Counted from the first letter of the stretch, positions 1-7,879 are shown. The stretch is 20,979 nucleotides of DNA from AC-69 sp036519575 (GCA_036519575.1 DATDKZ010000222.1:1-20979), one strand, 5' to 3'. Numbers and translations: made by a program. Notes: generated from the sequence alone by a model not told the origin.

Positions 1-435
1 ATGCACGACCCCCGTCGAGGTTTCGCTCTGTGTGAGCAACACGGCTTTGGCCGGAGCCTTCGACATCGCGGCCCCGACGTCGGCGGCCCTCACCGCCTCG
101 CCCCACTCGTAATCGATCGTGTGGACGTCGAGCCCGTAGGCCCGGGCGATCTTGGCGAACCGCTCCGCGAAGTATCCGGCCAGCGGCACCAGCACCGGGT
201 CGCCCGGAGAGAAGCAGTTGGCGACGGCCGACTCGAGACCTCCGGTGCCCGAGGAGGTGAAGATCAGGACGTCGGACCCCGTGCGGTACAGCCGCTGGAG
301 GCCCTCGGTCACCTCCCGAAGCATGCGGCCGAACCCGGGACCACGGTGGTAGACGAGCGGACTCCCCTGGGCCAGATACACCTCGGGCGGGATCGGTGTG
401 GGTCCAGGGGCCAGGATGATCTCGGGTCTGTCCAC
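1..435 (-). CDS. Class-V PLP aminotransferase (alanine-glyoxylate / serine-pyruvate type), 5' part only
   Basis: The first 145 codons are present and the gene runs off the left edge of the window. The translation opens VDRPEIILAPGPTPIPPEV and continues with YHRGPGFGRML and FTSSGTGGLESAVAN. This is the usual N-terminal layout of class-V aminotransferases: a PGPT entry loop, a YHR substrate segment, then a Gly-rich phosphate loop for pyridoxal phosphate. Members of this branch transfer amino groups between alanine or serine and glyoxylate or pyruvate. The catalytic lysine lies beyond the window, so activity cannot be judged here. The GTG start at 435-433 is chosen because an AGGAG box (446-450) sits 10 bases upstream and the PGPT motif falls at the family's normal distance from the N terminus. 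The upstream gap to the small protein gene is 79 bases, so co-transcription with the redox cassette is possible but unproven. The substrate is inferred only to family level. Confidence 0.85.
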   Translation of the reverse strand, partial: MDRPEIILAPGPTPIPPEVYLAQGSPLVYHRGPGFGRMLREVTEGLQRLYRTGSDVLIFTSSGTGGLESAVANCFSPGDPVLVPLAGYFAERFAKIARAYGLDVHTIDYEWGEAVRAADVGAAMSKAPAKAVLLTQSETSTGVVH

Positions 436-514
436 GATGTGCTCGCTCCTGGGGGAGGATCCAGCACGCGATGTTCGCGTGGATGGGCCAGCGTACCATC
501 CGTCGGCTGTCGAA

Positions 515-736
515 CTAGAAACGGAAGCTGTGGAAGACGTCCTCGGCCGGCTCGCGATCACGGAGGTCCTCGGCGGAGAGCTCCGTGGCGTGCGGGGTCC
601 GGCCGAGGATCCGATCGACCAGCGATCGGCGGCCCTTCGCGCGGGCCAAGGTTCGCGAGATCCTGTCCATCCGGGCATCGCGGCGCTTCCGTTGCTGGTT
701 CAGGTCGCAGGGCAGGTGGCTGACGACGGGGCCCAC
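515..736 (-). CDS. Small basic protein of unknown function, downstream of the ferredoxin reductase
   Basis: This 73-residue protein belongs to no family I recognise. A strongly basic central stretch (about residues 15-45, many Arg and Lys) is followed by an acidic segment and an aromatic end, HSFRF. One cysteine sits near residue 10. There is no signal peptide or membrane segment, so it is probably cytosolic. Two GTG codons could start it. The one at 742-740 overlaps the reductase stop in a GTGA arrangement, but the AAGGAG box (742-747) then overlaps the start. The GTG at 736-734 has that same box at a normal 5-base spacing and is preferred. Tight linkage to the Rieske and reductase genes suggests co-translation with them. 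A role as partner or regulator of the redox pair is only inference. Confidence 0.6.
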   Translation of the reverse strand: MGPVVSHLPCDLNQQRKRRDARMDRISRTLARAKGRRSLVDRILGRTPHATELSAEDLRDREPAEDVFHSFRF

Positions 737-738
737 AG

Positions 739-1956
739 TCACTCCTTCGGGGGCGCGAGCGTGCGGAGGTCGATCTCTGGGTCGGCGAGCAGCTCGGGGT
801 CCGGCCGGACCTGGGCCTTGATGAGCGGCATGGAGCGCCGCACGTCTCGGGGCCAGTTCATGGTGAAGGTCGAGCGGAGCACGCCTTCCTTCAGCAGGAA
901 GGCGGCGAACGTCCGTTCCTCCAGGCTGCCTCGCACGATCACATCGTCCCACTCGGTGGCGAATCCGGCCATCTGGATGTTCACGTCGTACTGGTCCGAC
1001 CAGAACCAATGGGGGTCGTCGAAGACCTCGTTGTGGCCGAGCATGTTGCGGGCCCCCGCCTGCCCCATCTTCAACGCGTTGTCGAAGTGCTCGACCCGGA
1101 TGCGACCGAAGACTGGGTGGTCGTGGCGGGCCACGTCGCCCGCCGCGAAGACGCCGGGGACGTTGGTCTGGAGGGCCGGATCGACCAGGATCCCGTTGTC
1201 CACGGCCACGTCGGTCCCCTGCACCACCTCGGTCACGGGCTCGACGCCCACGCCCACGACGGCGAAGTCGCCTTCGATCGCCCTGCCCTGCTTCGTGTGG
1301 AGCACCTCGAACCGTCCGTCGCCCTCGAACCGTTCCGCCGCATCTCGGAAGAACATCTGCACACCGTGATCGCGGTGGAGCCCCTCGAGCACCCGGCCGA
1401 GCTCGGTCCCCAGGACCCGCTGGAGCGGTGTCTCGGCGAACTCGACGACCGTGACATCGACGCCCCGGCCGCGGAGCGAGGCGGCCACCTCGGCGCCGAT
1501 GAACCCCATGCCGACCAGCACGGCCCGGGCCCCCGGCACGGCGGCCGCCCTGATCGCGTCGGAGTCGGCGAGGCGGCGAAGGTCGTGTACCCCCGGCAGG
1601 TCGAGTCCCGGCAACGGGAACTTCCGGTTACGGCACCCCGTGGCGATGAGGAGCGAGTCGAACGCGATCCGCTCGCCGTCCAGGAGCTCGACACTTCGTC
1701 CGGCGACGTCGACGCGCTGGGCCCGCTCCCCGAACCGGGCCTCGATCTGGTTCTCCTCGTACCACTCCACCGGCCGGATGAACCGGGGTTCCTGCTCCTC
1801 GCCGCGCAGGTACTCCTTTGACAGGGGCGGCCGCTCGTACGGCGGATGGGATTCCTCGCCGATCAGCACCACGCGACCGTCGAACCCCTCCTCGCGAAGC
1901 GTGGCCGCCGCGGTGCCACCGGCCATGTTGGCTCCGATGACGAGGAAGGTCGACAC
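739..1956 (-). CDS. FAD-dependent NAD(P)H:ferredoxin reductase of the oxygenase-reductase type
   Basis: The 405-residue protein moves electrons from NAD(P)H through FAD to a small iron-sulfur partner, most likely the Rieske protein encoded just upstream. The N-terminal FAD-binding fold has a GANMAGG dinucleotide motif (residues 8-14) and an ATG motif (105-107). A second nucleotide motif, VGMGFIGAE (148-156), should bind NAD(P)H. The second FAD-contact motif VFAAGDVA is at 269-276. The last ~85 residues, with FWSDQYD (318-324), match the C-terminal domain typical of rubredoxin, putidaredoxin and dioxygenase ferredoxin reductases. Length is normal for the family. The start is GTG, three bases after the Rieske stop codon, and no clear ribosome site precedes it, so translation is probably coupled to the Rieske gene. 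No oxygenase gene is in the window, so the terminal acceptor is unknown. Confidence 0.92.
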   Translation of the reverse strand: MSTFLVIGANMAGGTAAATLREEGFDGRVVLIGEESHPPYERPPLSKEYLRGEEQEPRFIRPVEWYEENQIEARFGERAQRVDVAGRSVELLDGERIAFDSLLIATGCRNRKFPLPGLDLPGVHDLRRLADSDAIRAAAVPGARAVLVGMGFIGAEVAASLRGRGVDVTVVEFAETPLQRVLGTELGRVLEGLHRDHGVQMFFRDAAERFEGDGRFEVLHTKQGRAIEGDFAVVGVGVEPVTEVVQGTDVAVDNGILVDPALQTNVPGVFAAGDVARHDHPVFGRIRVEHFDNALKMGQAGARNMLGHNEVFDDPHWFWSDQYDVNIQMAGFATEWDDVIVRGSLEERTFAAFLLKEGVLRSTFTMNWPRDVRRSMPLIKAQVRPDPELLADPEIDLRTLAPPKE

Positions 1957-1959
1957 GGA

Positions 1960-2268
1960 CTACTCGAGCGAGACGAGCAGCTGGCCGTCCTCCTCGCGCA
2001 CCTCGAACACGTCGATGGGCTCGGTGGCCGGACCGTTCACCACCTCGCCGGAGGTGACGTCGAACTGGCTTCCATGGCAGGGGCACTGGATCACCAGGCC
2101 CTCGAGGTCCCCCTCGGCCAGGGAGCACTGCTGGTGCGTACAGACGTCATCGAACGCGTGCAGGTTGCCGCCGGCGTTCGCGATGGCCACCATCCGGTCC
2201 CCGACGGGAACGGCAGTCATCTCGCCATCGCCGATCTCGCCGGGCTCGACCTTCGCCCAATCCGCCAT
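1960..2268 (-). CDS. Rieske-type [2Fe-2S] ferredoxin
   Basis: A 102-residue soluble Rieske protein that carries single electrons between a reductase and a terminal enzyme. Both cluster-binding boxes are intact: C43-T-H45 in VCTHQQCSL and C62-P-C-H65 in CPCHGSQFD. Two Cys and two His ligands are what a Rieske [2Fe-2S] centre needs. Size and spacing fit the small ferredoxins of dioxygenase systems and the NirD-like group rather than membrane cytochrome bc1 Rieske subunits, because there is no N-terminal membrane anchor. The ATG at 2268 is chosen because AAGGAG (2278-2283) lies 9 bases upstream and the protein then begins at the domain edge. It is the first gene of the cassette, followed after three bases by its probable reductase. 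Confidence 0.93.
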   Translation of the reverse strand: MADWAKVEPGEIGDGEMTAVPVGDRMVAIANAGGNLHAFDDVCTHQQCSLAEGDLEGLVIQCPCHGSQFDVTSGEVVNGPATEPIDVFEVREEDGQLLVSLE

Positions 2269-2324
2269 GTACCGGCTCTCCTTCCCCTCTCGTTCCGTGT
2301 GCGGTCCGAGGACGCGCGAGCCAC

Positions 2325-2354
2325 AGCATAGGGCACGAGCCGCGGAGAGCCGAA
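2325..2354 (-). promoter_or_regulatory. Putative promoter of the Rieske-reductase cassette
   Basis: Read on the minus strand, a -35-like TTCGGC (2354-2349) and a -10 TATGCT (2330-2325) are separated by 18 bases. The -10 fits the TAnnnT form common in high-GC Gram-positive bacteria; the -35 is weak. The site lies in the 98-base gap between the transporter stop and the Rieske start and would leave a leader of about 50 bases that includes the AAGGAG box. Prediction by eye only. Confidence 0.4.
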
Positions 2355-2366
2355 CCGCGCCGGGCG

Positions 2367-3641
2367 CTAGTCGGGTGGGCTCCCGGTCCTTCGCCGGGCA
2401 AGGAGGTCTGGAGTCAGGTATCCCAGGCCGACCACCACGTACATGCCGAATAGGATCAGGAACCCCTCCCGGAACCCGAGCGGAAGCATCGCCGGGATGA
2501 GCGCCCCCAGCACCCACGACAGCTGGAACACCACCTCGTAGCGGACGAACACGCGGCCGTGCGCTCCGCCCGGCGCGAGCTGCTGCATGAGGCTCTGGAA
2601 CGCCAGGCGCCCGAGCTCGCTCGAGGCCCCGGCGACCAGCACGAACGCCGTGAGGATGGGCAGGGAGAACGCGACGAACGCGAGGAACGCCCCGATCCCA
2701 GCCGCCACGATGCACGCCACCACCACCGCTTCCTCTCGAACGGAGATCGGGAGCCGGGGGGCGATCACGTCACCCAGGAAGCCGCCGAGGGCGGCCCCCC
2801 CGGCCAGTACCGCGAACCAATACGTCGGCTCGCCGCTTCGCCGAAGGCCGAATGCGATGGAGAACAGAAGGAACCCGTTCGCGGCTCGCAGGCCGGCGCC
2901 CCCGATCGCGGGGGCGGCGAGTTCGGGGATGGCTCCCAGGCGGCTCACCTTTCCCCGGCGCGGCGGCACCTGGGGATTCGGCAGCCGAAGGTTCAGGAGC
3001 GAGGCGACCGTGTAGACGGCCGCCGCGCCGTACAGCGCGGCGGCCGCCCCTCCGGAGTTGAACAGCAACACGCCCGGCACCGCTGCCAGGGCCACGCCGC
3101 CCACGGCGATCCGTCCGAGGCGCGCGTTGGCGCGGACCAATCCCTCGTTCGGCCCAGCGTACGCCATGACCAGGCCGTTCCTGGTGATCGTGTGGACCCT
3201 CGACAGAACGAGGATGGCGAACGCGAACGGGTACAGCAGCAGCGTGTTGAACCCGGGGGCCGCGAACACACACACGATCGCGCGGCCGGCGGCGGAGGCG
3301 AGCGAGATGGCCCGCCGAGGACCGGCCCGGTCGAGCAGGGGCACGAGCAGCGGGCCGGCCACCGCGAGCGGCGCCAGCGTCAGCCCCAGGTACAAGGCGA
3401 CCTTGGCCCGGGCCTCGCCCACCGGGACCTCGAAGAAGATCGACCCGGCCAGGGCGATGGCCACCATGGCGTCGCCGGCCGCGCTGGCCAGGTGCACGAG
3501 CGCGTAGGTGTCGAGCGGATCGTCGGAGACCCACAGCCGCCGGATCGGCCGGACCATGAGGCTCTCCAGCATCGCGGCCAGGCCCAGGAGGATGAGCTGC
3601 CACCACGGGTAGCGCTTGGGCTCCGGGCCGCTCCCCCCCAT
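2367..3641 (-). CDS. MFS-type multi-pass membrane transporter
   Basis: A 424-residue integral membrane protein with about eleven to twelve hydrophobic segments, a short cytosolic N terminus (MGGSGPEPKRYPWW) and a basic C-terminal tail (LLARRRTG). A charged loop of about 20 residues near position 220-240 (NPQVPPRRGKVSR) separates two hydrophobic halves, the usual six-plus-six layout of the Major Facilitator Superfamily. The first loop carries a DRAGPRRA segment resembling the MFS motif-A region. Nothing in the sequence identifies the substrate. The gene starts 19 bases after the gatB stop, so it may be transcribed with gatB, but a functional link to tRNA amidation is unlikely. The ATG start places the first membrane helix at residue ~14. 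Family placement is fairly secure; direction of transport and substrate are unknown. Confidence 0.8.
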   Translation of the reverse strand: MGGSGPEPKRYPWWQLILLGLAAMLESLMVRPIRRLWVSDDPLDTYALVHLASAAGDAMVAIALAGSIFFEVPVGEARAKVALYLGLTLAPLAVAGPLLVPLLDRAGPRRAISLASAAGRAIVCVFAAPGFNTLLLYPFAFAILVLSRVHTITRNGLVMAYAGPNEGLVRANARLGRIAVGGVALAAVPGVLLFNSGGAAAALYGAAAVYTVASLLNLRLPNPQVPPRRGKVSRLGAIPELAAPAIGGAGLRAANGFLLFSIAFGLRRSGEPTYWFAVLAGGAALGGFLGDVIAPRLPISVREEAVVVACIVAAGIGAFLAFVAFSLPILTAFVLVAGASSELGRLAFQSLMQQLAPGGAHGRVFVRYEVVFQLSWVLGALIPAMLPLGFREGFLILFGMYVVVGLGYLTPDLLARRRTGSPPD

Positions 3642-3660
3642 CTGCCGGCCCGATCGGGCC

Positions 3661-5118
3661 TCAGGACCCCGAGAGCTTGGCCCGGAGCAGCTCCTGGACG
3701 GTCCCCACGTTCGCGGCCCCGCGCGACTTCTTCATGACCTGGCCGACCAGGAAGTTGATCGCCCCGTCCTTCCCGGCCCTGAACTGCTCCACGGGGCCCG
3801 GATTCTCGGCGATGGCCTCCACCACCCACGCCTCGAGGGCAGACGTGTCGGTGACCTGCCGCAGCCCCCGAGTCTCCACGATCTCCTCGACGGGCTTGCC
3901 CGTCTCGAACGCCTCCTCCAGCACCTGCTTGGCCGCGGTGATGGAGATCGTCGCCTCCTCGACCAGGCGGATCAGGTCCGCGATGTGCTGAGGGGTGACC
4001 TTGCTCTCGGGCAGCTCGATCCGGGCCTTGTTCAGCAGGCCCGAGAGGTCCTGGGTCATCCAGTTGGCCACCGCTCCGGCCGGCGCCCCGAGGCCGACGG
4101 TCTCCTCGAGGAAATCCGCATTGGCCTTCGACGCGCCGACCAGCGCGGCCTGCCTCGGAGGCAGCCCGAGCTCACGTTCGAACCGGGCCCGGCGGGCGGC
4201 GGGCAGTTCGGGGAGCGAGCCACGGATCCGGTCGACCCACTCGGTGTCGGGCTCGAGCGGAGGAAGGTCCGGCTCCGGGAAGTAGCGGTAGTCGAACGCC
4301 TCCTCCTTGGATCGCAGGGTGTGGGTGGTGCCCTCCCCCTCGTCGAAGTGGCGAGTCTCCTGAACGAGCGGCTGGCCCGCGCGGAGCGCGGCGACCTGAC
4401 GTTCCTGCTCGAACCTCAGGGCTCGTTCGAGCGAGCGAACCGAGTTCAGGTTCTTGATCTCGACCTTCGTGCCGTACTCGGAGGCCCCGGTCGGGCGGAT
4501 CGAGATGTTCGCGTCGCATCGCAGCGAGCCCTCCTCCATCCGCACGTCGGAGACGTCGAGGGCCTCGAGCGTGGCCCGCAGTTCGTTGAAGTACGCGCGG
4601 GCCTCCTCGGGCGAGCGGATGTCCGGCTCGGAGACGACTTCGACGAGCGGCACGCCGGCCCGGTTGTAGTCGATCAGCGCGTACTCGGCCTGCGCGATCC
4701 GCCCGGACGCTCCGGCATGGGTGGTCTTGCCGGTGTCCTCCTCCATATGCACCCGAGTGATGCCGACTCGATGGATTCCCCCATCGACCTGCACGTCGAG
4801 GTGTCCCTTGACGCAGATCGGTAGGTCGTACTGGGAGATCTGGAAGTTCTTCGGCATGTCCGGATAGAAGTAGTTCTTCCGGTGGAACAGCGAGTACCGG
4901 GCGATCTCGCAGTCCAGCGCGAGACCGATGCGCACGATGTACTCGATGGCCTGCTCGTTCGGTACCGGCAGCGACCCGGGAAGGCCCAAGCAGATGGGGC
5001 AGACGTTGGTGTTCGGGGCGGCGCCGAACTCGTTCGGGGAGCCGCAGAACATCTTCGTGCGCGTCGACAGCTCGACGTGGCACTCAAGGCCGATGACGGT
5101 CTCGAAGTCCTCGCCCAT
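3661..5118 (-). CDS. gatB: Aspartyl/glutamyl-tRNA amidotransferase subunit B
   Basis: GatB is the tRNA-binding kinase subunit of the GatCAB complex. It phosphorylates the side chain of Glu-tRNA(Gln) or Asp-tRNA(Asn) and accepts ammonia tunnelled from GatA. The 485-residue product has the usual length. Signature segments visible are GLECHVEL (residues 10-17, with the conserved His of the metal site), CPICLGLPGSLP (40-51), RKNYFYPDMPKNFQISQYD, RCDANISIRP and EIKNLNS. The C-terminal tail with NFLVGQVMKKSRG is the GatB/YqeY tRNA-recognition domain. The ATG at 5118 is chosen because the conserved domain begins five codons later; an open frame continues upstream, but it runs across the divergent gene's coding region. 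No ribosome site is visible, and a -10 box lies only 10 bases upstream. gatA and gatC are about 1 kb away, separated from it by an inserted transporter gene. Confidence 0.97.
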   Translation of the reverse strand: MGEDFETVIGLECHVELSTRTKMFCGSPNEFGAAPNTNVCPICLGLPGSLPVPNEQAIEYIVRIGLALDCEIARYSLFHRKNYFYPDMPKNFQISQYDLPICVKGHLDVQVDGGIHRVGITRVHMEEDTGKTTHAGASGRIAQAEYALIDYNRAGVPLVEVVSEPDIRSPEEARAYFNELRATLEALDVSDVRMEEGSLRCDANISIRPTGASEYGTKVEIKNLNSVRSLERALRFEQERQVAALRAGQPLVQETRHFDEGEGTTHTLRSKEEAFDYRYFPEPDLPPLEPDTEWVDRIRGSLPELPAARRARFERELGLPPRQAALVGASKANADFLEETVGLGAPAGAVANWMTQDLSGLLNKARIELPESKVTPQHIADLIRLVEEATISITAAKQVLEEAFETGKPVEEIVETRGLRQVTDTSALEAWVVEAIAENPGPVEQFRAGKDGAINFLVGQVMKKSRGAANVGTVQELLRAKLSGS

Positions 5119-5128
5119 GCGAGTGGTG

Positions 5129-5134
5129 AGCTTA
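5129..5134 (-). promoter_or_regulatory. Putative -10 box for a near-leaderless gatB transcript
   Basis: TAAGCT on the minus strand (5134-5129) fits TAnnnT and ends 10 bases before the gatB ATG. That would give a transcript with only about 3-4 leader bases. The region just ahead of the ATG has no purine-rich ribosome site, which agrees with leaderless initiation. No convincing -35 is seen. Confidence 0.35.
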
Positions 5135-5148
5135 GCCGCTCCCGCCCC

Positions 5149-5154
5149 TATCCT
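5149..5154 (+). promoter_or_regulatory. Putative -10 box for a leaderless EamA transporter transcript
   Basis: TATCCT lies 6 bases before the ATG at 5161, so transcription would begin at or next to the start codon. The bases between them (GGGCCC) contain no ribosome-binding site. It shares the 42-base divergent gap with the gatB -10. No clear -35. Confidence 0.4.
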
Positions 5155-5160
5155 GGGCCC

Positions 5161-6228
5161 ATGACCCGGACGGCAGGGCCACCGACCGCCCGGGCGAACC
5201 CTCCGCTGGTGTGGGTGGCCCTGGGCGCCGTCTACATCGTGTGGGGAACGACGTACTTCGCCATCCGCATCGTCAACCAGACGATGCCGCCGCTCCTCTC
5301 GGCCTCCGTCAGGTTCCTCGTGGCCGGCACGGTGATGTTCGCCTGGACCATCCGGCGGGGGGACCGGGACGGCGACCGCCCCGGTCCTCGCCAGTGGCGC
5401 GCCGCCGCCATCGTCGGCTGCGCGCTCCTCCTGGGCGGGAACGGCGGGGTCGTGTGGGCCGAGCGAACGGTTCCATCCGGCATCGTGGCCCTGATCATCG
5501 CCCTCGTCCCGTTGTGGATGGCACTCGTCGACCGGGTCCTGTTGAGGAACCGGCTCCGCATACCGACGCTCGTCGGGCTGACCACGGGATTCGCGGGGGC
5601 GGCGCTGCTCGTGGGGAGCTCGGCCAGCGGCGGAGCGGTGGACCTCGACGGGATGCTGTTCGCCCTGGGCGCCTCGCTCTGCTGGGCGTCGGGGTCGCTG
5701 TATTCGCGCCACGCACCGCTTCCCAAGCGTCCCTTCGTCGGCGTGGGCATGGAGATGCTGTGCGGCGGCGCCGCTCTGGGGATCGTGGCGATCCTGGCCG
5801 GCGAGCTCGGCGACATCCACCCCGAGCGGTTCTCGACGGCGTCGCTGCTGGCGCTGGGATACCTCATCGTGTTCGGCTCGTTCGCCGGCCTCGGGTCATA
5901 CCTGTGGCTGTTGCGCAACGCCCGGACGTCGCTCGTCTCCACGTACGCCTACGTGAACCCGGTGGTCGCCGTATTCCTTGGGTGGGCGTTCCTGTCCGAG
6001 CCGATCGGCCTGCGGACAGTGGTGGCCGGGGCTATCGTCCTGGGGTCGGTCGCGTTGATCATCGCCTCGGGGGAGGCCGCGCCAGCCCCGGAGGCGGCCT
6101 CAGGCGGCGAGCTCACGCAGGAGGGGCGGGCGGGCGTCGAAGGCGAGCTCGCGCTCGAGGGTGTGGGCCACCCGGAGCAGGAGGGACTCCCCAAGGACCG
6201 GCGCCGTGACCTGGAGCCCGACGGGTAG
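5161..6228 (+). CDS. EamA/DMT-family inner-membrane transporter with an antisense-overlapping C-terminal tail
   Basis: A 355-residue protein with ten predicted membrane helices in two EamA repeats, the layout of the drug/metabolite transporter superfamily (RhtA/YdcZ-like exporters of metabolites). Typical signatures are VYIVWGTTYFAIRI in the first helix, PLLSASVRFLVAG in the second, and the second-repeat segment LRNARTSLVSTYAYVNPVVAVFLGWAFLSEP. The last helix ends near residue 305 (GSVALIIASG). About 50 further residues follow that are acidic and unlike membrane protein, and residues ~314-355 are encoded antisense to the 3' end of gatA. The start ATG is followed by a short Pro/Ala-rich cytosolic lead, and a -10 box sits directly upstream. 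It is the only plus-strand gene among the left-hand genes and splits gatB from gatCA. Substrate unknown. Confidence 0.88.
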   Translation: MTRTAGPPTARANPPLVWVALGAVYIVWGTTYFAIRIVNQTMPPLLSASVRFLVAGTVMFAWTIRRGDRDGDRPGPRQWRAAAIVGCALLLGGNGGVVWAERTVPSGIVALIIALVPLWMALVDRVLLRNRLRIPTLVGLTTGFAGAALLVGSSASGGAVDLDGMLFALGASLCWASGSLYSRHAPLPKRPFVGVGMEMLCGGAALGIVAILAGELGDIHPERFSTASLLALGYLIVFGSFAGLGSYLWLLRNARTSLVSTYAYVNPVVAVFLGWAFLSEPIGLRTVVAGAIVLGSVALIIASGEAAPAPEAASGGELTQEGRAGVEGELALEGVGHPEQEGLPKDRRRDLEPDG

Positions 6229-7572
6229 TCCCACCTCGTCAAGGCCGGATGGGATGGAGATGCCCGGAACTCCTGCCAGGTTGGCCGGGATGGTGAACAC
6301 ATCGGAGAGGTACATCGCGAGCGGGTCGTCCGCCCGCTCCCCGATCCGAAAGGCGGTGGTGGGCGAGGTCGGGGACACCAGCACGTCGAACGACTCGAAG
6401 GCCTTCTCGTAGTCCCGGATGATCAGGGTGCGGACCTTCTGGGCCTGCCCGTAATAGGCCTCGTAGTAGCCCGCAGACAGCGCGTACGTGCCCAGCATGA
6501 TGCGGCGCTTGACCTCGGGGCCGAAGCCTGCCCCCCGGGTCTTTGCCATCATCTCGATCGAGTCCTCGCCGGGGACCCGCAGCCCGTACCGGACCCCGTC
6601 GTACCGGGCCAGGTTCGAGGAGGCCTCGGACGGGGCGATGAGGTAGTACGCGGACAGCGCGTAGTCGGCGTGCGGGAGCGACGCCTCCCCGATCGACGCC
6701 CCGATGTCCGACAGCCGGTCGAGCGCGGACTGGACGCTCGCCCGCACGCCCGGCTGCACGCCTTCGCCGAACGCCTCCCTGACCACGCCGACCCGGAGCC
6801 CGCTCACGCCCTCGTCCAGGCCCTCGGTGTAGTCGTCGACCGTCCGGTCCAGGCTGGTGGCGTCAAGCCGATCACGGCCGGCCACCGCCGACAGCAGGAT
6901 GGCCGCGTCCCGCACGCTCCGGGTGAACGTCCCGACCGTATCGAGCGACGAGGCGAAGGCGATGAGGCCGTACCGAGAGATCAGCCCGTACGTCGGTTTC
7001 AGCCCCACCACCCCGCACAGCGACGCTGGCTGGCGGACGGAGCCTCCGGTGTCGGTCCCCAGGGCCCACACCGCCTCTCCCGCGGCGACCGCGGCCGCCG
7101 ACCCGCCCGACGATCCTCCGGGCACGGTGTCGAGGTCCCACGGGTTGTGCACCGGGCCGAACGCCGAGTTCTCGTTCGACGAGCCCATGGCGAACTCGTC
7201 GCAGTTGGTCTTCCCCATGAGCACCGAACCCGCGGCAGAGAGTCGAGCCCAGGGAGTGCAGTCGAACGGCGGGACATAGCTCTCGAGGATCCTCGATCCG
7301 CACGTCGTGGTGATGTCCTTCGTCGACAGGACGTCCTTCAGTGCGATCGGGATGCCGGCGGGGGACGGCGCGTCGCCCCCGGCGATCCGTGCGTCCGCCG
7401 CCGCGGCGCGCTCCCGTGCGAGCTCCGGCGTCCGCGCGAGGAAGGCGCCGACCCTCCCATCCACGGCCTCGATCCGGGCTAGGCACGATGCCGTGACCTC
7501 CGCACTCGATGTCTCGCCACCCCGGAGCTTCGCGGCAAGGTCGGCCGCGGTGAGATCGCAGAGCTCGGCCAC
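6100..7572 (-). CDS. gatA: Glutamyl/aspartyl-tRNA amidotransferase subunit A (amidase)
   Basis: GatA hydrolyses glutamine and feeds the released ammonia to GatB, forming Gln-tRNA(Gln) or Asn-tRNA(Asn). The product has 490 residues, normal for the family, and carries the complete amidase-signature triad at K79 (in IALKDVLS), S154 (in PGGSSGGSA) and S178 (in GTDTGGSVRQPA). These fall at the same positions I recall for the Staphylococcus aureus enzyme. The substrate-loop segment DTVGTFTRSV is also present. The start is GTG two bases after the gatC stop (7575), so the two are translationally linked. The last 129 bases are covered on the opposite strand by the tail of the EamA gene. The C-terminal sequence RELAFDARPPLLRELAA looks like a normal GatA end, so gatA itself does not seem damaged by the overlap. 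Confidence 0.97.
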   Translation of the reverse strand: MAELCDLTAADLAAKLRGGETSSAEVTASCLARIEAVDGRVGAFLARTPELARERAAAADARIAGGDAPSPAGIPIALKDVLSTKDITTTCGSRILESYVPPFDCTPWARLSAAGSVLMGKTNCDEFAMGSSNENSAFGPVHNPWDLDTVPGGSSGGSAAAVAAGEAVWALGTDTGGSVRQPASLCGVVGLKPTYGLISRYGLIAFASSLDTVGTFTRSVRDAAILLSAVAGRDRLDATSLDRTVDDYTEGLDEGVSGLRVGVVREAFGEGVQPGVRASVQSALDRLSDIGASIGEASLPHADYALSAYYLIAPSEASSNLARYDGVRYGLRVPGEDSIEMMAKTRGAGFGPEVKRRIMLGTYALSAGYYEAYYGQAQKVRTLIIRDYEKAFESFDVLVSPTSPTTAFRIGERADDPLAMYLSDVFTIPANLAGVPGISIPSGLDEVGLPVGLQVTAPVLGESLLLRVAHTLERELAFDARPPLLRELAA

Positions 7573-7574
7573 CC

Positions 7575-7865
7575 TCAGCCGACCTCCGCGATCGGCGGGA
7601 CCCTGAACCGATCGCCCTCCCGCTCGGGCGCGTTGGCCAGCGCCTCCTCGCGCGAGAGCGAGGGCACCGGCTCGTCGGGCCGCAGCACGTTCGCCCGGGG
7701 GATGGCGTATGCAGTGGGTGGCACGTCGGCGGCGGCAACCTCGCCAACCTTCGCCGCGCTCTCCAGGATCAACCCGAGCTGCGCTTTCAGCCGCTCCTTC
7801 TCCTCGGCGCTGAGGTCGAGCCGGGCCAGCCTGGCCACGTGGTCGATGTCGATCTCGACGGGCAT
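7575..7865 (-). CDS. gatC: Glutamyl/aspartyl-tRNA amidotransferase subunit C
   Basis: GatC is the small stabilising subunit that wraps between GatA and GatB. The 96-residue product has the family pattern: an N-terminal helix with DHVARLARLDLSAEEKERL (residues 8-26), a Pro-rich linker with ADVPPTAYAIPRANVLRPDEP, and the end sequence EGDRFRVPPIAEVG. Length is typical. The ATG at 7865 gives the expected N terminus (MPVEIDIDHV). There is no ribosome site before it; a TAGACT -10 box ends 8 bases upstream and overlaps the stop of the HD-GYP gene. It is followed after two bases by gatA. Confidence 0.95.
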   Translation of the reverse strand: MPVEIDIDHVARLARLDLSAEEKERLKAQLGLILESAAKVGEVAAADVPPTAYAIPRANVLRPDEPVPSLSREEALANAPEREGDRFRVPPIAEVG

Positions 7866-7873
7866 GGCCCGCC

Positions 7874-7879
7874 AGTCTA
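7874..7879 (-). promoter_or_regulatory. Putative -10 box for leaderless gatCA, inside the HD-GYP stop codon
   Basis: TAGACT on the minus strand (7879-7874) fits TAnnnT. Its first three bases are the TAG stop of the HD-GYP gene. It ends 8 bases before the gatC ATG, placing the predicted transcript start within about two bases of the start codon. The gap has no ribosome-binding site. gatCA could thus be expressed separately from the signalling genes upstream. Confidence 0.35.

Noticed and set aside
1..723. Plus-strand open frame of 240 codons at the left edge
   Set aside because: The minus strand encodes an obvious aminotransferase and the small protein there; the plus translation is low-complexity Arg/Gly/Pro.
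5119..5820. N-terminal extension of the gatB frame upstream of 5118
   Set aside because: GatB homology starts at the ATG at 5118, and the extension is antisense to the EamA transporter with biased composition.
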